Below, piece after piece: positions 51,808 to 62,293 of a stretch of 64,000 nucleotides of DNA; within the stretch, counting starts at the first letter, position 1, and every line of letters begins with the position of its first letter. The stretch lies in assembly GCA_965202735.1 (NCBI GenBank), contig OZ241844.1, forward strand, positions 4,278,001 to 4,342,000, given 5' to 3'. This stretch comes from HK1 sp965202735 (GTDB taxonomy: Bacteria > Pseudomonadota > Gammaproteobacteria > HK1). A model generated the notes under the pieces. That model saw nothing but the letters and a program-made list of their open reading frames with translations. It was not told where the DNA came from and did no database searches. The position numbers and the translations under genes are program-made.

Positions 51808-52352
51808 TGCCCCAGTCGCCCGATACCGCCGCCCTGTCCGTGGCGCAGCCGATGACGCTCGAGGAGGCCCGTGGCGTGCTGAGCGAGCACACCCGGTACG
51901 AGATCGACGGCTGGCTGACGCGCTACCCGGCGGAGCAGCGGCGCTCCGCGGTGCTGGCGGCGCTGCGCGAGGCCCAGCACCAGAACCGCGGCCATCTCAC
52001 CGAGGAGCTGATGAACGCGGTCGCCGCCTACCTCGGCCTCCCTCCGATCTGGGTGTACGAGGCGGCGAGCTTCTACTCGATGTTCGAGACCCGTCCGGTC
52101 GGCCGGCACAGCGTCTCGGTGTGCACGAACATCTCCTGCATGCTGTGCGGGGGAGAGGAGATCCTCGCCCACATCGAGGCCAGGCTCGGCATCCGGGTGG
52201 GGGGGAGCACCGCGGACGGCCGGATCTATCTCAAGCCGGAGGAAGAGTGCCTGGCCGCCTGCTGCGGAGCGCCGATGATGATGGTCGATCACGTCTACCA
52301 CGAGAACCTGACCCCCGAGAAGGCCGACGCGATCCTGGACGGGCTGGACTGA
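51807..52352 (+). CDS. nuoE: NADH-quinone oxidoreductase subunit E
   Basis: A 181-residue (24-kDa) subunit of the NADH module, carrying the 2Fe-2S cluster N1a. The four Cys are in VCTNISCMLCGGEE and EECLAACCGAPMMMV. The first half is the helical bundle (EQRRSAVLAALREAQHQNRG, VYEAASFYSMFETRP). About 17 residues precede the first conserved helix. A 14-bp tandem repeat starts at its last codons and fills the gap to nuoF. Confidence 0.97.
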   Translation: MPQSPDTAALSVAQPMTLEEARGVLSEHTRYEIDGWLTRYPAEQRRSAVLAALREAQHQNRGHLTEELMNAVAAYLGLPPIWVYEAASFYSMFETRPVGRHSVSVCTNISCMLCGGEEILAHIEARLGIRVGGSTADGRIYLKPEEECLAACCGAPMMMVDHVYHENLTPEKADAILDGLD

Positions 52353-52402
52353 CGGCCCTGGACTGATGGCCCTGAACCGATGGCCCTGAACCGATGGCCG
52401 TG
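52347..52402 (+). repeat. four 14-bp tandem repeats in the nuoE-nuoF gap
   Basis: Units GACTGACGGCCCTG, GACTGATGGCCCTG, AACCGATGGCCCTG and AACCGATGGCCGTG follow each other exactly, the first one spanning the nuoE stop. They add about 56 bases to a junction that is tight elsewhere in the operon. No function is evident. Slippage during replication is the simplest origin. Confidence 0.85.
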
Positions 52403-52428
52403 AGCCGCGCCCGCAATTGCGACCGATC

Positions 52429-53739
<1,311 letters not shown>

Positions 53740-53747
53740 GGCCGAAG

Positions 53748-56123
53748 ATGTCCGACGACACCCTCACCATCGAGATCGACGGCCGCCCCTTCCAGGCCCG
53801 GAAGGGCCGGATGCTCATCGAGGTGGCGGACGCCAACGCCATCCCCATCCCCCGCTTCTGCTACCACCAGAAGCTGTCGGTGGCCGCCAACTGCCGCATG
53901 TGCCTGGTCGAGGTCGAGCGGGCGCCGAAGCCGCTGCCCGCCTGCGCCACCCCGGTGGTGGACGGGATGAAGGTGTTCACGCGATCGAAGACGGCGCGCG
54001 ACGCCCAGAGGTCGGTGATGGAGTTCCTCCTCGTCAACCACCCCCTCGACTGTCCCATCTGCGACCAGGGCGGCGAGTGCGAGCTGCAGGACGTCGCGAT
54101 GGGCTACGGCCGGGACGTCTCGCGGTTCAACGAGCGCAAGCGCGCCGTGGAGGACAAGGACCTCGGCCCGCTGATCGCGACCGACATGACCCGCTGCATC
54201 CACTGCACGCGGTGCGTGCGGTTCGGCGAGGAGATCGGGGGGATGCCGGAGCTCGGCGCCACCGGCCGCAGCGAGGACATGGAGATCGGCACCTTCGTCA
54301 CCCGCAGCGTCGACTCGGAGCTCTCCGGCAACGTCATCGACCTCTGTCCGGTCGGGGCGCTCACGTCGAAGCCGTTCCGCTTCAGGGCGCGGGCCTGGGA
54401 GATGGCGCAGCGCGACGGCATCGCCCCGCACGACGCGGTCGGCTCCAACATCCACCTGCACGTGCGCCGCGGCCGGGTCCTGCGGGTGGTGCCGCGCGCG
54501 AACGAGTCCATCAACGAGGTCTGGATCTCCGACCGCGACCGGTTCGGCCACGAGGGGCTCTACAGCGACGACCGGGTGCGGTCGCCGATGGTGAGGCGCG
54601 ACGGCGCGTGGAGCGAGGTGTCGTGGGAGGAGGCGCTCGAGGCGGCGGTGAAGGGGCTCCGCGAGGTCGCCGCCGGGAAGGGGGCGGAGGCGGTCGGCGC
54701 GCTCGCCTCGGCCTCCTGCACGCTCGAGGAGCTCTACCTGTTCCAGAAGCTCGTACGGGGCGTCGGCTGCCCCAACGTCGATCACCGCGTCCGCCAGCGC
54801 GACTTCTCCGACCAGGACGCGGCCCCGGGCCATCCGGCCATCGGCATGGGCGTGGACGAGCTGGAGCGGCTCGACGCGGCGCTGCTGGTCGGCTCCTGGA
54901 CCCGCAAGGAGCACCCCATCGTCAACCACCGGCTGCGCAAGGCGAGCCTCGCCGGCGCCTCGGTGATGCACCTGGACGTGATGGCCCACGACCTGAACCT
55001 CCGGTCCGCGGCGCGGGTCGTGGTCGCGCCGTCGAAGCTCGCGGACAGGCTTGCGGCCGTCACGGTGGCCGCGGCCCGGCTGGCGGACCGGCAGCCTGAT
55101 GGGCTCGAAGCCCTGACCGAAGGAGTCGAAGTCGATTCCGATGCCGAGCGCATCGCGCGCATCCTCGCCGATGCCGGCCGCGGCGCGGTCCTGCTGGGTC
55201 CGCAGGCGGTCAACCATGGGGATGCGGCGGTGTTGCGCGGCCTCGCCGCGTGTCTTGCCGACCTGACCGGCGCCACCCTGGGCACGCTGGACGAGGGTGC
55301 GAATCCGGCCGGGGCGTGGATCGCCGGAGCGGTGCCGCACCGCGAGGCCAACGGCGCCCCGGCGGCGCGTACCGGACTCGATGCGCGCGCGATGATCGAG
55401 GCCGGGCTCGACGCGTACCTGCTCATGGGCCTGGAGCCCGAGCTCGACTGCGCCGCCGGCGCCCGCGCGCGGGAAGCGCTGCACGCGGCGCGGTTCGTGG
55501 TCAGCCTGGGCGCCTTCCGCTCCGAGGCGATGACCGGGTACGCGGACGTCATCCTCCCCATCGCCGCCTTCGCCGAGACCGCGGGCACGTTCGTCAACCT
55601 CTCCGGAACCCGGCAGCGCTTCGACGCCGCCGCGCCGCCCTGGGCGGACTCGCGCCCCGCGTGGCGGGTGCTCCGGGTGCTGGGCAACCTCTTCGAGCTG
55701 ACCGGCTTCGAGCACCAGACGATCGAGGACGTGCGCGCGGAGCTCGGCGAATCCGGTCCGGCCGTTGCCCCCGGGTGGGCCTTGCCCCGAAGCCTGCGCG
55801 AGCCCGCGGACCGGCCCGAAGGCATCGAGCGCATCGCCCCGGTGCCCATCCACGCGGCGGACCCCCTCGTGCGTCGCTCGAAGCCGCTGCAGGCGACGAA
55901 GGATGGAGAGTTCGCGGGCATCGCTCTGAACCCGGCGACCCTGGAGCGCCTCGGCTTCACCGGAGGCGAACGGGTGCTGGTGCGTCAGGGCGCCGGGTCG
56001 GTCGCTCTCGACGTCGTTGCCGACTGCCGCCTCCCCGACGGCTGCGCCTGCCTGCCGGCCGGAATCGGCGCGACCGCGGCGCTCGACGCGGGCGCCGGGA
56101 CCCTGGTTCTCGACCGCCGGTAG
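53748..56123 (+). CDS. nuoG: NADH-quinone oxidoreductase subunit G
   Basis: A 791-residue (75-kDa) subunit that relays electrons. The 2Fe-2S N1b site is PRFCYHQKLSVAANCRMCLV, followed by CATPV. N5 and N4 sites are HPLDCPICDQGGECELQD and MTRCIHCTRCVRFGEE, with IDLCPVGALTSK. A molybdopterin-oxidoreductase-like domain without cofactor follows. The extra N7 cluster of E. coli is absent: its Cys positions read SNIHLHV and WISDRDRF. GAGG lies 7 bases before ATG 53748. Confidence 0.97.
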   Translation: MSDDTLTIEIDGRPFQARKGRMLIEVADANAIPIPRFCYHQKLSVAANCRMCLVEVERAPKPLPACATPVVDGMKVFTRSKTARDAQRSVMEFLLVNHPLDCPICDQGGECELQDVAMGYGRDVSRFNERKRAVEDKDLGPLIATDMTRCIHCTRCVRFGEEIGGMPELGATGRSEDMEIGTFVTRSVDSELSGNVIDLCPVGALTSKPFRFRARAWEMAQRDGIAPHDAVGSNIHLHVRRGRVLRVVPRANESINEVWISDRDRFGHEGLYSDDRVRSPMVRRDGAWSEVSWEEALEAAVKGLREVAAGKGAEAVGALASASCTLEELYLFQKLVRGVGCPNVDHRVRQRDFSDQDAAPGHPAIGMGVDELERLDAALLVGSWTRKEHPIVNHRLRKASLAGASVMHLDVMAHDLNLRSAARVVVAPSKLADRLAAVTVAAARLADRQPDGLEALTEGVEVDSDAERIARILADAGRGAVLLGPQAVNHGDAAVLRGLAACLADLTGATLGTLDEGANPAGAWIAGAVPHREANGAPAARTGLDARAMIEAGLDAYLLMGLEPELDCAAGARAREALHAARFVVSLGAFRSEAMTGYADVILPIAAFAETAGTFVNLSGTRQRFDAAAPPWADSRPAWRVLRVLGNLFELTGFEHQTIEDVRAELGESGPAVAPGWALPRSLREPADRPEGIERIAPVPIHAADPLVRRSKPLQATKDGEFAGIALNPATLERLGFTGGERVLVRQGAGSVALDVVADCRLPDGCACLPAGIGATAALDAGAGTLVLDRR

Positions 56124-56163
56124 CTCTCCGCGCCGCCGGCCAGAGAGCGTTCGATCCGGAGCG

Positions 56164-57231
56164 ATGCCCGAACCCCTCGCAACCGCCCTCGGATGGCTCC
56201 CCCACGAGCTTGCGCTGCTCGTCGGGACGCTGCTCAAGATCGTGGCGCTCCTCGTCCCGCTGCTGGTGACGGTCGCCTGGTACACCTACGCCGAGCGCAA
56301 GGTCATCGGCTACATGCAGGTGCGGCTCGGCCCCAACCGGGTCGGGCCGAAGGGCCTGCTGCAGCCGGTGGCGGACGCCGTGAAGCTCATGTTCAAGGAG
56401 CTCATCGTCCCCGCCGGGGCGAACCGGCTGCTGTTCGTGGCCGCGCCGGTGATCTCGCTCGCCACCGCGCTGGCGGCGTGGGCGGTGGTGCCGTTCACCG
56501 ACTTCCTGGTCGTCGCCGACATCAACGCCGGACTGCTCTACATCCTGGCGATGACCTCGCTCGGGGTGTACGGGGTCATCATCGCCGGATGGTCGTCGAA
56601 CTCGAAGTACGCCCTGCTCGGCGCGATGCGCTCCGCCGCCCAGATCGTGGCCTACGAGATCGCCATGGGCTTCGCGCTGGTGGTGGTGCTGATGGCGGCG
56701 GGGAGCCTCAATCTCCGCGAGATCGTGCTGGCGCAGGAGGGCGGCTGGGTCCACTGGTTCTGGCTGCCGCTGCTGCCGATGTTCGTGGTGTACGTGATCT
56801 CCGGCGTCGCCGAGACCAACCGGGCGCCCTTCGACGTGGCCGAGGGCGAGTCCGAGATCGTGGCCGGCTTCCACGTCGAGTACTCGGGAATGGCGTTCTC
56901 GGTGTTCTTCATGGCCGAGTACGCGAACATGATCCTCATCAGCGCGCTGGCCGTGATCATGTTCCTGGGGGGCTGGCTCTCGCCGTTCCCGGGCCTGGCC
57001 GACCTCGCCTTCGTCGGATGGGTCTTCGCCCCCGGAGTGCACTGGTTCGCCGGCAAGCTCGTCTTCTTCATGTTCCTGTACCTGTGGCTGCGCGCGACCT
57101 TTCCCCGCTACCGTTACGACCAGATCATGCGGCTCGGCTGGAAGGTGTTCATCCCGCTGACGATCGTCTGGATCGTGGTGACGGGGCTCGCGATCCTGGC
57201 CGGCCTGCCGCCATGGTTCGACACGCCGTGA
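56164..57231 (+). CDS. nuoH: NADH-quinone oxidoreductase subunit H
   Basis: A 355-residue membrane subunit that joins the peripheral arm to the proton pumps and forms the quinone channel entrance. Eight or so spans are visible. Signatures: YAERKVIGYMQVRLGPNRVG followed by PKGLLQPVADAVKL, and the acidic loop VAETNRAPFDVAEGESEIVA. WLRATFPRYRYDQIMRLGWK is near the C-terminus. CCGGAG lies before ATG 56164. Confidence 0.98.
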   Translation: MPEPLATALGWLPHELALLVGTLLKIVALLVPLLVTVAWYTYAERKVIGYMQVRLGPNRVGPKGLLQPVADAVKLMFKELIVPAGANRLLFVAAPVISLATALAAWAVVPFTDFLVVADINAGLLYILAMTSLGVYGVIIAGWSSNSKYALLGAMRSAAQIVAYEIAMGFALVVVLMAAGSLNLREIVLAQEGGWVHWFWLPLLPMFVVYVISGVAETNRAPFDVAEGESEIVAGFHVEYSGMAFSVFFMAEYANMILISALAVIMFLGGWLSPFPGLADLAFVGWVFAPGVHWFAGKLVFFMFLYLWLRATFPRYRYDQIMRLGWKVFIPLTIVWIVVTGLAILAGLPPWFDTP

Positions 57232-57238
57232 GGTCGAC

Positions 57239-57727
57239 ATGAGCAAGCTTCGACACTACCTGCGCAGCTTCCTGCTGCTGGAGCTCCTCGAGGGGCTGCG
57301 GCTCACGCTGCGGTACTTGGTGAGCGAGAAGTTCACGATCCAGTACCCGGAGCAGAAGACGCCCAAGTCGCCGCGGTTCCGCGGCCTGCACGCGCTGCGC
57401 CGCTACCCGAACGGGGAGGAGCGCTGCATCGCGTGCAAGCTCTGCGAGGCGGTGTGTCCGGCGCTCGCCATCACCATCGACTCGGAGCAGCGGGCCGACG
57501 GAACGCGCCGCACCACGCGCTACGACATCGATCTCTTCAAGTGCATCTTCTGCGGCTTCTGCGAGGAGTCGTGCCCCGTCGATTCCATCGTCGAGACGCG
57601 GATTCACGAGTACCACTTCGAGAAGCGCGGCGAGAACATCATGACCAAGGACAAGCTGCTCGCCGTCGGCGACGCCTGCGAGAAGGAGATCGCGGCGGAC
57701 CGCCTCGCGGATTCGCTCTACCGCTGA
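57239..57727 (+). CDS. nuoI: NADH-quinone oxidoreductase subunit I
   Basis: A 162-residue (23-kDa) ferredoxin-like subunit with two 4Fe-4S clusters (N6a, N6b). Motifs are CIACKLCEAVCP and CIFCGFCEESCP, each continuing to the partner Cys-Pro. An N-terminal amphipathic helix (YLRSFLLLELLEGLRLTLRY) anchors it to the membrane. GEERC precedes the first motif as usual. The stop shares one base with the nuoJ start (TGATG). Confidence 0.98.
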   Translation: MSKLRHYLRSFLLLELLEGLRLTLRYLVSEKFTIQYPEQKTPKSPRFRGLHALRRYPNGEERCIACKLCEAVCPALAITIDSEQRADGTRRTTRYDIDLFKCIFCGFCEESCPVDSIVETRIHEYHFEKRGENIMTKDKLLAVGDACEKEIAADRLADSLYR

Positions 57728-58344
57728 TGTTCGTCCAGATCGTCTTCTACTTCCTCGCCGCCGTCCTCGTGGGCGCGGCGGTCATGGTGATCACCGCGCG
57801 GAACCCGGTGCACGCGGCCCTGTTCCTCGTTCTCGCGTTCTTCACCAGCGCCGGCGTGTGGCTGCTCCTCGAGGCGGAGTTCCTCGCCATCATCCTGGTG
57901 CTCGTCTACGTCGGCGCGGTGATGGTGCTGTTCCTGTTCGTGGTGATGATGCTCGACATCAACCTCGCTCCGTTGCGGGAAGGGTTCATCCGCCACCTCC
58001 CGGTCGGCGTCGCGGTGGCCGTGATCGTGGTGGTGGAGCTCGCCCTGGTCATCGGGGTATCGGACTTCGGCCTCGACTCGATGCCGCCACCGCCCGCGCA
58101 TCCCGCCGACTACAGCAACACCAGGGAGCTGGGCGAGCTGCTCTACACCGTCTACGTGTATCCGTTCGAGCTTGCGGCCGCGATCCTGCTCGTCGCCATC
58201 GTGGCGGCCATCGCGCTGACCATGCGGCGCCGCGCCGGCGTCAGGACCCAGGATCCGGGCCGGCAGGTGGAGGCGCGGCGCGAGGACCGCATCCGCATCG
58301 TGCGGATGCCGGCCGAGCCGCGCGAGCGGGCGGACCGCCCATGA
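57727..58344 (+). CDS. nuoJ: NADH-quinone oxidoreductase subunit J
   Basis: A 205-residue membrane subunit with five spans. The NuoJ core is ITARNPVHAALFLVLAFFTS followed by LLEAEFLAIILVLVYVGAVM and VLFLFVVMML. The Glu in EFLAIILVLVYVGA lies in the proton-transfer path. The soluble C-terminal tail after ALTMRRR (RTQDPGRQVEARREDRIRIV) is charged. Its stop shares ATGA with nuoK. Confidence 0.97.
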   Translation: MFVQIVFYFLAAVLVGAAVMVITARNPVHAALFLVLAFFTSAGVWLLLEAEFLAIILVLVYVGAVMVLFLFVVMMLDINLAPLREGFIRHLPVGVAVAVIVVVELALVIGVSDFGLDSMPPPPAHPADYSNTRELGELLYTVYVYPFELAAAILLVAIVAAIALTMRRRAGVRTQDPGRQVEARREDRIRIVRMPAEPRERADRP

Positions 58345-58646
58345 TCCCGCTCACGCACTTCATCGTGCTGGGGGCGATCCTCTTCTGCCTCAGCATGGCC
58401 GGCATCTTCCTCAACCGGAAGAACGTGATCATCCTGCTGATGTCGATCGAGCTGATGCTGCTCGCGGTGAACCTGAACTTCATCGCGTTCTCCCGGTTCC
58501 TCGGCGATACCGCCGGTCAGGTGTTCGTGTTCTTCATCCTGACCGTGGCGGCGGCGGAGGCGGCGATCGGCCTCGCGATCCTGGTGGTGCTCTTCCGCAG
58601 CCGGCAGACCATCAACGTGGCGGACCTGGATATCACGAAGGGATAG
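58341..58646 (+). CDS. nuoK: NADH-quinone oxidoreductase subunit K
   Basis: A 101-residue, three-span subunit of the exact family length. The two membrane Glu residues needed for proton transfer are in LLMSIELMLLAVNLNF and LTVAAAEAAIGLAILV. GIFLNRKNVI is the loop between spans 1 and 2. It starts inside the nuoJ stop (ATGA) and precedes nuoL by 25 bases. Confidence 0.98.
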   Translation: MIPLTHFIVLGAILFCLSMAGIFLNRKNVIILLMSIELMLLAVNLNFIAFSRFLGDTAGQVFVFFILTVAAAEAAIGLAILVVLFRSRQTINVADLDITKG

Positions 58647-58671
58647 GGCCAAGGGTGAGAGGACGCGCCGG

Positions 58672-60633
58672 ATGATGTTTCAGATCTATTTGTGGATCGT
58701 GCTCGCCCCGCTGGTCGGAGCGATCGTGGCGGGGCTGTTCGGCCGCACGATCGGCCGCGCGGGCGCCCACCGGGTGACGATCGCCGCGGTGGCGATCTCC
58801 ACCGTGCTCTCGGCCGTCGCGTACTACGACGTGGTGGTGGCCGGCAATCCCGGATTCGACGGCACGGTCTACACCTGGGGCGTCGTCGGCGGCCTGGAGA
58901 TCGCGGTCGGGTTCCTCATCGACGAGCTCAGCGTAACGATGATGGTCGTGGTCACCTTCGTCTCGCTGATGGTGCACATCTACACCATCGGCTACATGGC
59001 CGGCGACCCGGGCTACCAGCGGTTCTTCAGCTACATCTCGCTGTTCACCTTCGCGATGCTCACGCTCGTGATGTCGAACGGCTTCATGCAGCTCTTCTTC
59101 GGCTGGGAGGCGGTCGGCGTCGTCTCCTACCTGCTGATCGGATTCTGGTTCGACCGCGAGTCCGCGATCCGGGCCAACCTCAAGGCGTTCCTCGTCAACC
59201 GGGTGGGGGACCTCGGGTTCCTGGTCGGCATCGCGTGCCTGTTCATGTACACGGGCTCGCTCCGGTACGCGGACGTCTTCGGCGCCGCGCCGGGGCTGGC
59301 CGGGACGACGATGCCGGGGGTGTGGGGGGCGGAGTGGTCGGTGCTGACCTTCGCCTGCATCTGCCTGTTCATCGGCGCGATGGGCAAGTCCGCGCAGTTC
59401 CCGCTCCACGTGTGGCTGCCGGACTCGATGGAAGGGCCGACCCCGATCTCGGCCCTCATCCACGCCGCCACCATGGTGACCGCGGGCATCTTCATGGTGG
59501 CGCGCATGTCGCCGCTGTTCGAGCACTCGGAGACCGCGCTCGGCGTGGTGCTGGTGATCGGCGCGATCACCGCCCTGTTCATGGGGCTGCTGGGCCTGGT
59601 CGCGCACGACATCAAGCGGGTGGTGGCGTACTCGACGCTCTCCCAGCTCGGCTACATGACGGTGGGCCTCGGCGCCTCCGCCTACGCCGCGAGCATCTTC
59701 CACCTCGGCACCCACGCGTTCTTCAAGGCGCTCCTGTTCCTGGCCGCCGGATCGGTGATTATCGCGCTGCACCACGAGCAGGACATGAGGAAGATGGGAG
59801 GCCTGCGCAAGTACATGCCGATCACCTGGATCACGTCGCTCGTCGGCACCCTGGCCCTCATCGGGACCCCCGGGTTCGCCGGCTTCTTCTCCAAGGAGTC
59901 GATCATCGAGGCGGTGCGCCTCTCGACCCTGCCGGGCGCGGGATTCGCCTGGGTGTGCGTGCTGGCCGGCGTGTTCGTCACCGCGCTCTACAGCTTCCGC
60001 ATGTACTTCCTCGTCTTCCACGGCAGGGAACGCATGGACGAGCGCACGCGCGAGCACCTGCACGAGCCCCCGGCGGTGGTGACGGTGCCGCTCGTCCTGC
60101 TCGCGATCCCGTCGATGGTGGCGGGCTGGGTGTTCGTGGAGCCCATGCTCTACGGAGCCCACTACGGCGGCAGCATCGTCGTCCACGACGACCACGACGT
60201 CCTCGCGCGGATGGCGGCGTCGTGGCGCGGGGCCGGTGCGATGGTCACGCACGCCTTCGTCACCGCGCCGTTCTGGCTCGCCCTCGGCGGCTTCGTGGTC
60301 GCGTGGCTCCTCTGGTTCGTGCGGCCCGACATTCCCGCGCGCATCGCGGAGGCGTTCGGCGCGGCGCACACGCTGCTCACCCGCAAGTACTACTTCGACG
60401 ACCTGTACGAGTCGGTGCTCGCCGTGCTCGGCCGCGGCGTCGGCGGAGGGCTGTGGCAGGTGGGCGACGTGCGGCTCATCGACGGGCTCATGGTCAACGG
60501 CAGCGCCCGCGGCGTGGGATGGCTCTCCAGCGTGGTGCGGCGGATTCAGACCGGGCTGCTGTACCACTACGCGTTCGCGATGATTCTCGGGCTTGTGCTG
60601 CTCGTGTCGCTGTTCGTGATGGTGCGGCTGTGA
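58672..60633 (+). CDS. nuoL: NADH-quinone oxidoreductase subunit L
   Basis: A 653-residue, distal proton-pump subunit with about 16 spans and a lateral helix. Family marks: MLTLVMSNGFMQLFFGWEAVGVVSYLL region (Glu in FFGWEAVG), GKSAQFPLHVWLPDSMEGPT, AATMVTAGIFMVARMSP and KRVVAYSTLSQLGYMTVGLG. HAFFKALLFLAAGSVI also fits. The C-terminal half holds the long amphipathic helix region (RKYYFDDLYESVLAV). GAGAGG lies upstream of ATG 58672. Confidence 0.98.
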   Translation: MMFQIYLWIVLAPLVGAIVAGLFGRTIGRAGAHRVTIAAVAISTVLSAVAYYDVVVAGNPGFDGTVYTWGVVGGLEIAVGFLIDELSVTMMVVVTFVSLMVHIYTIGYMAGDPGYQRFFSYISLFTFAMLTLVMSNGFMQLFFGWEAVGVVSYLLIGFWFDRESAIRANLKAFLVNRVGDLGFLVGIACLFMYTGSLRYADVFGAAPGLAGTTMPGVWGAEWSVLTFACICLFIGAMGKSAQFPLHVWLPDSMEGPTPISALIHAATMVTAGIFMVARMSPLFEHSETALGVVLVIGAITALFMGLLGLVAHDIKRVVAYSTLSQLGYMTVGLGASAYAASIFHLGTHAFFKALLFLAAGSVIIALHHEQDMRKMGGLRKYMPITWITSLVGTLALIGTPGFAGFFSKESIIEAVRLSTLPGAGFAWVCVLAGVFVTALYSFRMYFLVFHGRERMDERTREHLHEPPAVVTVPLVLLAIPSMVAGWVFVEPMLYGAHYGGSIVVHDDHDVLARMAASWRGAGAMVTHAFVTAPFWLALGGFVVAWLLWFVRPDIPARIAEAFGAAHTLLTRKYYFDDLYESVLAVLGRGVGGGLWQVGDVRLIDGLMVNGSARGVGWLSSVVRRIQTGLLYHYAFAMILGLVLLVSLFVMVRL

Positions 60634-60670
60634 CGGGCCGGGCCGGGCGGGCGGGGAGGCTTGCGGCGCG

Positions 60671-62182
60671 ATGACCGGTCTTCCGCTGCTCAGCCTCGTG
60701 GTGTGGACGCCGATCGCCGGCGGCCTGTGGGTGCTGCTCGCGGGTGCGGGCCGCGGACCGGCGACGGTGCGCGCCATGGCCCTCGCGGTCTCGCTCGCCA
60801 CGTTCGGGCTGTCGCTCCTGCTCTGGGCCGGGTTCGACGCCGGCACGCACGAGATGCAGTTCGTCGAGCGCGCCGTCTGGATCTCCGCGTTCGACATCCA
60901 CTACCACCTCGGCGTGGACGGCATCTCGCTCCCGCTCGTCCTCCTGACCACGCTGATGACGGTGCTCGTGGTGCTTGCCGGATGGGCCGCCGTCGAGTAC
61001 CGCCCGGCCCAGTACATGGCCGCGTTCCTCATCCAGGCGGGACTGATGGCGGGCGCGTTCTCGGCGCTGGACTCGATCCTGTTCTACGTGTTCTGGGAGG
61101 CGCTGCTGATCCCGATGTTCCTCGTCATCGGCATCTGGGGGGGGCCGAGGCGCATCTACGCCACCGTCAAGTTCTTCCTCTACACCTTCCTCGGCTCGGT
61201 GCTGATGCTGGTCGCGCTGCTCTACCTCTACTCCGAGGCGGGCTCGTTCGCGATCCTCGATCTGCACCACGCGCCGCTCGGGCTCACCGCGCAGGTGCTG
61301 GTCTTCATCGCGTTCCTGGCGGCGTTCGCGGTGAAGGTGCCCATGTGGCCGGTGCACACCTGGCTGCCCGACGCGCACGTGGAGGCGCCGACCGGCGGCT
61401 CGGTGATCCTCGCCGCGATCATGCTGAAGCTCGGCGGCTACGGCTTCGTCCGGCTCAGCATGCCGATCGCGCCGGATGCGAGCGCCGAGCTTGCGATGTT
61501 CATGATCGCGCTCTCGCTGGTGGCCATCGTGTACATCGGCTTCGTCGCCATCGTCCAGCCGGACATGAAGAAGCTGATCGCGTACTCGTCGGTCTCGCAC
61601 ATGGGGTTCGTCACCCTCGGGCTCTTCATCGCGTTCTCCGTCATGGAGGCGGGCGACGCCACGAGCGCCGCGCTGGGCGTGGAGGGCGCCCTGGTGCAGA
61701 TGATCTCCCACGGGTTCATCTCCGGCGCGCTCTTCCTCTGCGTGGGCGTGATGTACGACCGCCTGCACAGCCGCATGATCGGAGACTACGGCGGCGTCGC
61801 GCACCCGATGCCCGTCTTCGCCGCGTTCATGATGCTGTTCGCGCTCGCGAACTCGGGCCTGCCGGGGACCTCCGGGTTCGTCGGCGAGTTCATGGTCATC
61901 CTCGCGAGCTTCAGGGCCGGGGCGTGGATAGCCGTTCTCGCGGCCACGACCCTGGTGCTGGGGGCCGCCTACACCCTGTGGATGTACAAGCGCGTGGTCT
62001 ACGGGCCGGTCGCGAACGACGGGGTCGCGGCGCTCTCCGACATCGGGCGGCGCGAGCTCGTGATCCTGGCGGTCCTTGCGGTGATGGTGCTCCTGCTCGG
62101 GCTGTGGCCGGCGCCCCTGCTGGAGGTGATGGGGCCGAGCGTCGAGCACCTGCTGGAGCATCTGGCGAGGTCGAAGCTGTGA
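60671..62182 (+). CDS. nuoM: NADH-quinone oxidoreductase subunit M
   Basis: A 503-residue proton-pump subunit with about 14 spans. Marks are FYVFWEALLIPMFLVIGIWG (pump Glu), KVPMWPVHTWLPDAHVEAPT and KLGGYGFVRLSMP (pump Lys), and KKLIAYSSVSHMGFVTLGLF. It is 37 bases downstream of nuoL. Mrp-type antiporter subunits share this fold, and the orphan MrpD-like protein at 1.9-3.6 kb is a distant relative. Confidence 0.98.
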   Translation: MTGLPLLSLVVWTPIAGGLWVLLAGAGRGPATVRAMALAVSLATFGLSLLLWAGFDAGTHEMQFVERAVWISAFDIHYHLGVDGISLPLVLLTTLMTVLVVLAGWAAVEYRPAQYMAAFLIQAGLMAGAFSALDSILFYVFWEALLIPMFLVIGIWGGPRRIYATVKFFLYTFLGSVLMLVALLYLYSEAGSFAILDLHHAPLGLTAQVLVFIAFLAAFAVKVPMWPVHTWLPDAHVEAPTGGSVILAAIMLKLGGYGFVRLSMPIAPDASAELAMFMIALSLVAIVYIGFVAIVQPDMKKLIAYSSVSHMGFVTLGLFIAFSVMEAGDATSAALGVEGALVQMISHGFISGALFLCVGVMYDRLHSRMIGDYGGVAHPMPVFAAFMMLFALANSGLPGTSGFVGEFMVILASFRAGAWIAVLAATTLVLGAAYTLWMYKRVVYGPVANDGVAALSDIGRRELVILAVLAVMVLLLGLWPAPLLEVMGPSVEHLLEHLARSKL

Positions 62183-62293
62183 GCGCACGCCGACGATGAA
62201 GCCCTCACCCGACGCATCCCGGGCGGGACGACGAGGCGTCGTCCGCGTATCCGGCAATTCGCGTCCGGCGATGCCGGGCCGGGAGGCTGCCCG

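Noticed and set aside
52347..52402. nuoE-nuoF repeats as a CRISPR-like array or iteron
   Set aside because: Four adjacent 14-bp units with no spacers, no cas or rep gene nearby. A slippage repeat explains them.
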